Assembly: GCA_021817875.1 (NCBI GenBank)
Contig: JAKAFQ010000010.1
Location: forward strand, 1-21,073
From: Pseudomonadota bacterium
GTDB lineage: Bacteria > Pseudomonadota > Gammaproteobacteria > Steroidobacterales > Steroidobacteraceae
DNA length: 21,073 nucleotides
Reading direction: 5' to 3'
In this document: positions 16,151 through 21,073 of the stretch, one piece after another
Position numbering within the stretch: position 1 is the stretch's first letter
Layout of the letters: the number at the start of each line of letters is the position of its first letter
The notes under the pieces: model-generated
The model's database searches: none
Told to the model about the DNA's origin: nothing
The model's input: only the letters and a program-made list of their open reading frames with translations
Made by a program: the position numbers and the translations under genes

Positions 16151-16551
16151 AGCTCGGCCGGGCCCGCGGTAGCGCTGCGCGTCAGACTCGCTACTCCCAG
16201 CTGCACCGGGACCGAGAGGCTGCGCCTAAGCTGCGCACGGTGTTCCCAGGGGTCGAGCAGCTGCGCTTCGAGCTGAGATTCGAGGGCGGCGGCGCGGCCA
16301 CCCCGGTGCCGCAATCGCACGTCCTGCACCCTCCGGCCCGCGCGTACTTTGTCTTCCCCTGTCCGTATGCTGACTGCGACGGCCAGTTCGAGCTCAACGC
16401 GGCCGTGCACGCGGTAGTGGAGGATCCGTCACATCGGATCGAGGGCGTGCTCGAATGCGCCGGCTCGCGTGTGAGCGACTTCAGGTCCAAGCCGCTGTGC
16501 AAGTTGCGCCTATACTTTACGCTCACGGCCGTGTGCTCACAGCCCCACTGA
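16147..16551 (+). CDS. conserved hypothetical protein with Cys motif
   Basis: A 134-aa soluble protein. Core features: LRTVFPGVEQLRFELRFEGGG, SHVLHPPARAYFVFPCPYADCDGQFEL and VLECAGS ... CKLRLYFTLTAV. The CPYADC pair and the later cysteines could form a zinc site. It reads as a beta-rich domain. The ATG overlaps the stop of the preceding small gene, so the two are coupled. I have seen similar CPY-DCDG proteins as hypotheticals in proteobacteria but know no function. Its last 15 bases overlap the 3' end of the convergent minus-strand gene. Confidence 0.75.
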   Translation: MKLGRARGSAARQTRYSQLHRDREAAPKLRTVFPGVEQLRFELRFEGGGAATPVPQSHVLHPPARAYFVFPCPYADCDGQFELNAAVHAVVEDPSHRIEGVLECAGSRVSDFRSKPLCKLRLYFTLTAVCSQPH

Positions 16552-16971
16552 GCGTCGCGGCTTGCGACGGCCGGTGAGCGGCGGACACGCCGCTTGCGCT
16601 CGGGTAAAGTCGATCACGAAGCGGTCTCCATCGAATTCCACGACCTTTCCTGTCAGATCAGGACGGACGTGATAGCTCCTGCCCCTGCCGGCTTCTCCGC
16701 CGTCCGGGAAAGCGACGATCATCCTCACAGGAAGACTCGCATCACGCGCACGCGTCAGGTGCTCACTGAGTGCAGTGACGACCTTGGAGTCGGTCTCCGC
16801 GGCGGACAGGCTGGTCGCGTAGCGCAATACCCCGCGCGCGGGGTGGCCGAAATGCGCCGGCAGACAGTTGAGCACCATGGCGCCGTCTGCCGCGATGGCG
16901 GACAGGCTGCGCAGTCGGCTGGCCGGTTCGGCGCCGAACCGCCGGAAAGCATCGATCAGGGTAAGGCTCAT
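16537..16971 (-). CDS. conserved hypothetical protein
   Basis: A 144-aa soluble protein: SLTLIDAFRRFGAEPASRL, LSAIAADGAMVLNCLPAHF, HLTRARDASLPVRMIVAFPD, then SYHVRPDLTGKVVEFDGDRFVIDF. The final part (RPDL-GKV-EFDGD-FVI-F) is the most family-like. I associate this pattern with small hypothetical proteins sometimes found near restriction or mobile regions, without a known activity. ATG at 16971 and an adjacent in-frame GTG at 16974 are both possible; AGGAG lies nine bases before the GTG. It follows the zinc-ribbon gene at 17002-17178 on the same strand by about 30 nt and is probably in one transcript with it. Confidence 0.75.
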   Translation of the reverse strand: MSLTLIDAFRRFGAEPASRLRSLSAIAADGAMVLNCLPAHFGHPARGVLRYATSLSAAETDSKVVTALSEHLTRARDASLPVRMIVAFPDGGEAGRGRSYHVRPDLTGKVVEFDGDRFVIDFTRAQAACPPLTGRRKPRRSVGL

Positions 16972-17001
16972 CACTCTGTTCGGCTCCTGCGTTCGGATCC
17001 G

Positions 17002-17178
17002 TCACGAGACAGGCGGGCTCTCGGCCTCGTACTGCCGGATCGCGCAGCATGCGCGATGCAATTCGACGGACTGCGACGTGATGCCTGGCGAACGGTCGAC
17101 CTCGTACGATGCCCGCGCGGAACGGATACGCTCGCCGCAGCCGTCGCACAGATGTCCGCCGGGTTGCTCGTTTGGCAC
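17002..17178 (-). CDS. 58-aa zinc-ribbon-like small protein
   Basis: GTG start at 17178. The product has a CDGC knuckle (Cys11, Cys14: HLCDGCGERI) and a second pair region LHRACCAIRQY, a four-cysteine plus His pattern typical of small zinc-binding proteins that carry a CxxC and an HxxC about 30 residues apart. SYEVD and SVEL supply the beta strands between them. No intact frame on the other strand explains this stretch. The ribosome site is weak, which lowers confidence. It lies about 30 nt upstream of the 144-aa hypothetical gene. Function unknown. Confidence 0.6.
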   Translation of the reverse strand: MPNEQPGGHLCDGCGERIRSARASYEVDRSPGITSQSVELHRACCAIRQYEAESPPVS

Positions 17179-17366
17179 CGCCAGGCTTCATGACGAGACA
17201 GCAGGCGCTGTCGCAGCAGCTCGCGAATGATGCGCGTCGCCGCAATACCGTTCATGTTGGCTCCGCTTCGCCGCGTCGGCATCTCGTGCTCAACGCACCG
17301 GACCAGCATGCGCGCCCAGCAAAGCGAGCGCAAGCGATAGCGGATTTTCATGCGCGGCAGGAGCGG

Positions 17367-17409
17367 CGAAAGTTCGGCGGTATGCCTGCGAATCCTGTAG
17401 TCTATGACA
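17367..17409 (+). promoter_or_regulatory. conserved promoter/operator region of RRM gene 2
   Basis: Has the same CGAAAGTTCG inverted repeat (17367-17376), GCGAA and TGTA (17396-17399) as RRM gene 1, with the same 43-base distance from the repeat to the leader start. Possible -10 TAGTCT. Conservation in both copies while the flanks differ suggests a regulator site. Confidence 0.45.
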
Positions 17410-17562
17410 CGGCTCGTATCTTTTCGGCTTGTCTGCCTTGGTGCCCAGCGCCGCCTCCGGGCGCGTCGTCCGGCCAATGTCTGCCACCTCGCAAAGCTCC
17501 GCGAACCGGAAGGCAGGATGTACCTGCCGCCTCATATCACTCCCTTTCACGAGTATTCCATA
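17410..17562 (+). ncRNA. structured 5' leader of RRM gene 2 (candidate cis-regulatory RNA)
   Basis: Second copy of the leader at 10877-11021. It shares CGGCTCGTATCTTTTCGG, the GCGCC/GGCGC hairpin, TGTCTGCCACC and CTCGCAAAGCT. The last hairpin is GGCAGG (17512-17517), loop ATGTA, CCTGCC (17523-17528); its top pair is G-C where copy 1 has G-U. The upstream CTGCC could compete for GGCAG. The leader is eight bases longer than in copy 1, with indels that break any common reading frame. Confidence 0.6.
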
Positions 17563-17853
17563 GTGACGAAATTATTCGTTGGAAATCTTCCCTTCACGGC
17601 TACCGACGAGAGCGTGCGCGCCCTGTTTTCCCAGCACGGGACCGTCGAGAAGGTCTCTTTGATCACGGACCGCGAGACCGGCCGCCCGCGCGGCTTCGGC
17701 TTTGTGGAGATGTCGAACGATGACGCGTCTCGGGCGATGCAGGCGCTGAACGGCGTCGACTTCGAGGGCCGCTCTCTCAAGGTGAACGAGGCACAGGACC
17801 GCGAACGCTCGGGCGGCAGCGGCAATCGCCACGGCGGCTCGCGTCGTTACTGA
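17563..17853 (+). CDS. RRM RNA-binding protein, copy 2
   Basis: A 96-aa RRM protein with RNP2 KLFVGNLPF and RNP1 RGFGFVEM, ending in the Gly/Arg tail GGSGNRHGGSRRY. Through the RRM it differs from copy 1 at about a dozen positions, mostly conservative (Asp/Glu, Arg/Lys, Ala/Ser), so both are under purifying selection. The tail differs more and is one residue shorter. GTG start at 17563, as in copy 1. The longer open frame upstream is leader, not protein. Expected role is the same as copy 1: a small RNA chaperone, perhaps cold-inducible. A perfect hairpin follows 18 bases after the stop. Confidence 0.95.
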   Translation: MTKLFVGNLPFTATDESVRALFSQHGTVEKVSLITDRETGRPRGFGFVEMSNDDASRAMQALNGVDFEGRSLKVNEAQDRERSGGSGNRHGGSRRY

Positions 17854-17871
17854 CTCCTGACCGAGCAGCGT

Positions 17872-17898
17872 CGCTCCCGGCCGCCATGGCCGGGAGCG
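17872..17898 (+). terminator. strong hairpin after RRM gene 2
   Basis: CGCTCCCGGCC, loop GCCAT, GGCCGGGAGCG: perfect 11-bp stem 18 nt after the stop, followed by GAAAA rather than T residues. It takes the same position as the hairpin after RRM gene 1 but has a different sequence, so structure rather than sequence is conserved. Confidence 0.65.
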
Positions 17899-18033
17899 GA
17901 AAACCGACTGTCGTCCTCGTGTCAGCGGAGCGACTGTCCGGTTGGCCGGAAATCGAAGCGTGACTCACCGCGATTTCAACCGGACTTCCGGAATTCGGCA
18001 TCCGGTTGCTGTGGTCTGGGTCACGCTGTTCCA

Positions 18034-18499
18034 ATGGAAAATCCCATGAGCGCGTATGAGTTCATGGCTTCTCCGCGTATCCGCGATTCTACGATCGACC
18101 CGGCTGGGATTTCCGCAGCGCTCGGCATCGAGCCGCAGCACACCTGCGGGGCAGGGGAGCCGCGCAGCGATGCTGGGGACGCGGAGCTCGGCGGCGCACG
18201 TCACGAAAGCCATTGGATGGGACGGCTGATGGACGAGCCGCGGGTTTCCTCAAATGGGTTTCGGCGGAAGGCGTGATCCTGAATACTCTCAGCCAGCTGC
18301 GATTCGCCCAATCCTTGCTCGAGCATGTGCCCGCGGAGGGCGACGTCGCAGAGCTTCTGGTAAGCCTCTTCGCGTGCGACGACTGCGGCTGGAGCTTCCG
18401 CCGTGCTTGCTGACATTGCCCGGCGGGGTGCACTTGGCGCTCGCGATCGACATTCATTCACAGTCACCGCTCGAGGCGCCGGTGTCGAGAGCCAACTGA
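18034..18499 (+). pseudogene. frameshifted DUF4279 gene
   Basis: Three frames join into one DUF4279-like protein. Part one, from ATG 18034, reads YEFMASPRIRDSTIDPAGIS, then ALGIEPQHTCGAGEPR and HWMGRLMDEPRVSS. Part two, in another frame from about 18255, reads VSAEGVILNTLSQLRF, LLEHVPAEGDVAELLVSLFA. Part three, from about 18385, reads LRLELPPCLLTLPGGVHLALAIDIHSQ and stops at 18499. The order matches the family: the LG-EP-H-W-xGEPR start, a helical middle, and a final LALDI strand. Two frameshifts are needed. It sits between RRM copy 2 and the 114-aa paralogue, where copy 1 of the cassette has nothing. Sequencing error is an alternative. Confidence 0.7.
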
Positions 18500-18536
18500 C
18501 GCGGGCGTCGGTCAGCGCGCCACGGACCTCATCAGA

Positions 18537-18881
18537 ATGAGCGAAGCCAGACTTACCTCCGCGCAAGCGCCAGTGGCCGATTGCAGCGCGCTCGTGCGGC
18601 TGCTGGATGACGTGCCGGATGCCGGCGAGATCAGTGTCGAGCTGTCGAAGCCCTACTTTACACGGCGCTGGCGACACTCGGACCAGCATAGCTTCTGGAT
18701 CGCGAGCGACGGCACGACGGCCGTGTGCCACACCCTGACGGGCCTCGAACTCGATGAGGTGATTGCACTCTGGCTCAGCGTCGATGATTACCGGCGCCGG
18801 CCCGGGTTCGCGCTGTCGGCGAGCTCGCTCGGTAGGATCATCGAGACGGAGCTGGGCCTGACAGTCGAGTTCGACGAGTGA
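18537..18881 (+). CDS. unrecognised 114-aa protein, copy 2 of the RRM-linked pair
   Basis: Paralogue of 11462-11806: equal length, no gaps, 74 of 114 identical by hand. Conserved blocks are VPDA, YFTRRW, SFWIASDGTTAVC, LDEVIA-WLS, RRR-GF and ELGL-VE-D. N-terminal residues 1-17 are the most variable. Strict conservation of the central WIASDGTTAV-C block suggests a binding or structural core. No membrane segments or known catalytic motif. It follows RRM copy 2 by 683 nt, with the DUF4279 pseudogene between. Ribosome site is weak. Function unknown; repeated linkage to an RRM gene is the only clue. Confidence 0.85.
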   Translation: MSEARLTSAQAPVADCSALVRLLDDVPDAGEISVELSKPYFTRRWRHSDQHSFWIASDGTTAVCHTLTGLELDEVIALWLSVDDYRRRPGFALSASSLGRIIETELGLTVEFDE

Positions 18882-18973
18882 TCACGCTTATCGTGCCGTT
18901 GAGCTCGCACTCAGACGGTTTGTCGAGGCTGGGAAGTGTGTAGCGAAAGCGGGCTGGCGCTCGAGCGGAGTCG

Positions 18974-20188
18974 ATGACCAAGGTGATTCGCAACCATGTC
19001 ACGGATCTGCGCGGCGTATCCCGCATGTTTGTCGATGCGGTCTGCGGCGGTACGGCGCTCGTGGAGGCGATGCATACGAACATCGCGAGGAAGCCGATGC
19101 GGTTCGCGGGCGTAAGCGCGGGCGACGCGTTGAGTGACGCTACCGCGATGGTCTACAAGAGTATTGGCGGCATCACGCGTGCGGTCGGCGGAGGCATCGA
19201 CGTTGCGCTGCAGGCCGTCGCGCCCGTGCTGGGTCATATCGAGTCTTCGCGTGCGCGCGACGCCGTGGTTGCGGCGCTGAACGGCGTGCTGGGCGATTAT
19301 CTCGCGGAAACCGGCAATCCGCTCGCGGTGTCCATGCGTCTGCGCCGGGAGGGAAAGCCGCTGGAGCTTACGCGCGACGGGCTTGCGGCTGAGATTCGGA
19401 TGCCGAGCTCCAAAGTGCTCATACTGGTGCACGGGCTTTGCTGCAGCGATCGCCGCTGGGAGCGAGCAGGGCATGACCACGGCGCCGAACTCGCCCGCGA
19501 TCTCTGCTGCACGGTGCTACATCTACACTACAACACTGGCCTGCATATCTCGGCGAACGGACGAGCGTTTGCGCGGTTGCTCGAAAAGTTGGTTGCCGCC
19601 TGGCCGGTTCCACTGAGGGAAGTGTCCATTCTTGCGCACAGTATGGGCGGACTCGTGGCGCGCAGCGCCCATCATCATGCGTCAGAGGCGGGTCACGCAT
19701 GGCCGCGCAAACTGCGCAAGCTGGTTTTTCTCGGCACACCGCATCAGGGTGTTCCGCTCGAGCGTGCCGGCCATTGGTTCGAGCTGCTCTTGGACAAGAC
19801 AGCCTATACCGCACCGTTCACGGCTCTGGGGAGGATGCGCAGCGCGGGAATCATGGATCTGCGTCACGGATGCGTGCTCGAGGAGCACCGGAAGGGGCGC
19901 GACCCCTCTGCGAACCGCAGCGACTCGTGCCGCTCCCTGCCGCTTCCGGGGCGCGTACAGTGTTACACAATCGCCGCAATGATCGGGAACGCTCCGTCGC
20001 CTCACCGAGATCAGTTCATCGGCGACGGGCTCGTTCCCGTTGCGAGCGCGCTCGGGCACCATCCTGATTCGCGGCGCAGGCTGGCTTTTCCTCGAGCGCA
20101 CCAGTGGACAGCCGCGGGCACGAGCCATCTGGGCTTACTGAACTCCGGTCAGGTATACGAGCGGATTCGCGGCTGGCTCGGCGAGTGA
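18974..20188 (+). CDS. alpha/beta hydrolase (lipase/esterase-like)
   Basis: A 404-aa serine hydrolase. The N-terminal ~130 residues are helical and amphipathic (VSRMFVDAVCGGTALVEAMH, GITRAVGGGIDVALQAVAP, LNGVLGDYLAETGNPLA). The hydrolase core starts near 140 with the oxyanion segment KVLILVHGLCCSD. The nucleophile elbow is AHSMGG (Ser223), the acid is Asp351 in FIGDGLVPV, and the base is His385 in GTSHLGLL, so the triad is complete. GTPHQGVPLERAGH is typical of PGAP1/DUF676-like lipases. No signal peptide, so probably cytoplasmic or membrane-associated through the N-terminal helices. Substrate cannot be predicted. ATG at 18974 has only a modest upstream site (GCGGAG). It is 92 nt after the 114-aa gene; co-transcription is possible. 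Confidence 0.9.
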   Translation: MTKVIRNHVTDLRGVSRMFVDAVCGGTALVEAMHTNIARKPMRFAGVSAGDALSDATAMVYKSIGGITRAVGGGIDVALQAVAPVLGHIESSRARDAVVAALNGVLGDYLAETGNPLAVSMRLRREGKPLELTRDGLAAEIRMPSSKVLILVHGLCCSDRRWERAGHDHGAELARDLCCTVLHLHYNTGLHISANGRAFARLLEKLVAAWPVPLREVSILAHSMGGLVARSAHHHASEAGHAWPRKLRKLVFLGTPHQGVPLERAGHWFELLLDKTAYTAPFTALGRMRSAGIMDLRHGCVLEEHRKGRDPSANRSDSCRSLPLPGRVQCYTIAAMIGNAPSPHRDQFIGDGLVPVASALGHHPDSRRRLAFPRAHQWTAAGTSHLGLLNSGQVYERIRGWLGE

Positions 20189-20860
20189 TACACCGACCCA
20201 CCGGGTGGTGATAACAGAGTCGCAGGGGACAAGACTGCGGATGGAGCGGTTGCGGATGTCCGCCGTCCGCCGGGCAGTGCCAGCGGAGAATCCGAGAGTT
20301 GGTAGCTGGGTTGCCACGGCAGCTCTTGATGCGACCCGCGAAACTCGAGCTTTTTACACGCGCCCTGGCGAGGTATCGCCTGACGAACGAGACGCAAGCG
20401 GCTCCGGTCCTGCGTATCATCGCGAGGTCCGCATAGGGGGCGACTCCGGCCAGTGCGCGCGCCAGTTGGTGACGTGCGAGGGACTCAAGAAATTGCGAGC
20501 TGAGAGGCGCCCGGGTGAGTTGGCCCCACTGCCCGGGGCCGAAAGCCGTTACGCCTCGGGACGCGGCGACGAGGCTGGAGCGGTGCTGCGAAATGAATTG
20601 CATTTGGGTCACTGATTCGGTCGAGCGCAGGGCTTACTGGGAGCGGCTGAAGGGTAAGTGTGAGAAATGGTGGCGGGGGCGTGCTGCCCGTCCAAGCAAC
20701 TCGCCTGGTCCGGCCGTGATCTACCAAGCTTGTTTATGCAGTCCCGTAAGCCGCTCGACCGCCGACGTGCTGAGTGCGGTCAATGCTGCCCTTGAAGCCG
20801 CAATCCGAATGGCCACATCCCGGCCATTGGGTCGGAAACGGTGGAGCCGTCGTTTCCGGG
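20189..20860. other. long gene-free stretch before the antitoxin gene
   Basis: About 670 bp with no gene I can support. A small hairpin (ACCC-acc-GGGT within CACC/GGTG) follows the hydrolase stop and could end its transcript, though no T run follows. Overlapping open frames on both strands (for example plus 20205-20615, minus 20016-20612) lack family features and ribosome sites. A decayed gene is possible. Confidence 0.4.
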
Positions 20861-20867
20861 CTTGACG

Positions 20868-20900
20868 TTGCGGGCTCTCAGCAACGCGCATATGATGCGC
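20868..20900 (+). promoter_or_regulatory. promoter with overlapping palindrome for the CcdA-like gene
   Basis: TTGCGG (20868-20873), 17 bases, TATGAT (20891-20896) forms a sigma-70 promoter with a good -10. A perfect inverted repeat GCGCAT-atg-ATGCGC (20886-20900) covers the -10, fitting an antitoxin autorepression operator. AGAGG, seven bases before the GTG at 20925, is the ribosome site. Confidence 0.6.
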
Positions 20901-20924
20901 ATAGCAGATGCAGAGGGCATCAGA

Positions 20925-21073
20925 GTGAAGCGTCGCCCCGCCAGTACGGCACGTAAGCGTCCGGTCAACCTCACGCTGAGCGAGGACCTCGTTGAGGAGG
21001 TTAAAGGCGTTACCGGCAATCTCTCTGGAGTCGTGGAATCGCTCCTCGCCGATTTCCTGACCAGGGAGCGGGA
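20925..21073 (+). CDS. ccdA: CcdA-like antitoxin, 3' end outside window
   Basis: The first 49 residues of a small DNA-binding antitoxin: RRPASTARKRPVNLTLSED, LVEEVKGVTGNLSGVVESLL, ADFLTRER. The pattern KRPVNLTLSEDLV, then TGNLS-VVE-LL, is the ribbon-helix-helix domain of chromosomal CcdA-type antitoxins, which neutralise the gyrase poison CcdB. The gene runs off the window end, so the C-terminal toxin-binding part and a following ccdB cannot be seen. GTG at 20925 has the better ribosome site; an in-frame ATG at 20892 lies inside the predicted promoter and is unlikely. It is the second toxin-antitoxin locus in 8 kb. Confidence 0.85.
   Translation, partial: MKRRPASTARKRPVNLTLSEDLVEEVKGVTGNLSGVVESLLADFLTRER

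Noticed and set aside
17039..17057. Perfect inverted repeat ATCGCGCA-gca-TGCGCGAT
   Set aside because: Lies inside the zinc-ribbon coding sequence, and GC-rich palindromes of this size are expected by chance; no linked signal.
20016..20612. 198-codon minus-strand frame near the hydrolase end
   Set aside because: Partly antisense to the hydrolase C-terminus that contains the catalytic His; no recognisable domain.
20668..20680. TGGTGGCGGGGGC, which resembles the reverse complement of a tRNA 3' end plus CCA, as at an integration site
   Set aside because: No tRNA body or anticodon arm follows and no integrase is present; a 13-base match in GC-rich DNA can be chance.

Overview
The window is high-GC, gene-dense bacterial DNA. 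A sulfane-sulfur-responsive sigma-54 circuit, a CobB-type sirtuin, glycine-tailed RRM proteins and VapBC/CcdA-type toxin-antitoxin genes suggest a proteobacterium, probably a gammaproteobacterium. That placement rests on recalled family distributions, not on a marker gene.

Left part (1-10446) is compact and intact. It starts inside a UDP-glucose 6-dehydrogenase gene. A minus-strand sulfur operon follows, transcribed from about 4005 down to 1265: a 31-aa Cys-rich ORF, a DsrE-family protein, TusA, a sulfide:quinone oxidoreductase-like flavoprotein and a DUF1641 repeat protein. A near-consensus sigma-54 promoter (4016-4031) precedes it. The divergent gene (4237-5616) encodes a sigma-54 activator whose N-terminal cysteines have the spacing of FisR, the reactive-sulfane-sulfur sensor. 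CCTGACA repeats and a perfect palindrome lie between the two units. Then comes a plus-strand three-gene operon: an Mre11/SbcD-like nuclease, a Rad50/SbcC-like ATPase without a zinc hook, and a class III sirtuin.

Right part (10447-21073) is looser and looks accessory. Two copies of a glycine-tailed RRM RNA-binding protein (11022 and 17563) each carry a conserved, apparently non-coding 5' leader and a strong 3' hairpin. Each is followed by a copy of an unrecognised 114-aa protein (11462 and 18537; 74 of 114 positions identical, ungapped, by hand). Between and around the copies lie a VapBC-like toxin-antitoxin pair, a run of very small plus-strand genes (14881-16551), a short minus-strand pair (zinc-ribbon protein plus conserved hypothetical), and two genes broken by frameshifts (DUF1648/DUF5808 membrane protein; DUF4279 protein). 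An alpha/beta hydrolase and the start of a CcdA-like antitoxin gene close the window.

The most interesting items are the complete FisR-sigma-54-sulfur operon layout with its small Cys-rich ORF, the duplicated RRM locus with a candidate structured regulatory leader, and the Mre11-Rad50-sirtuin operon.
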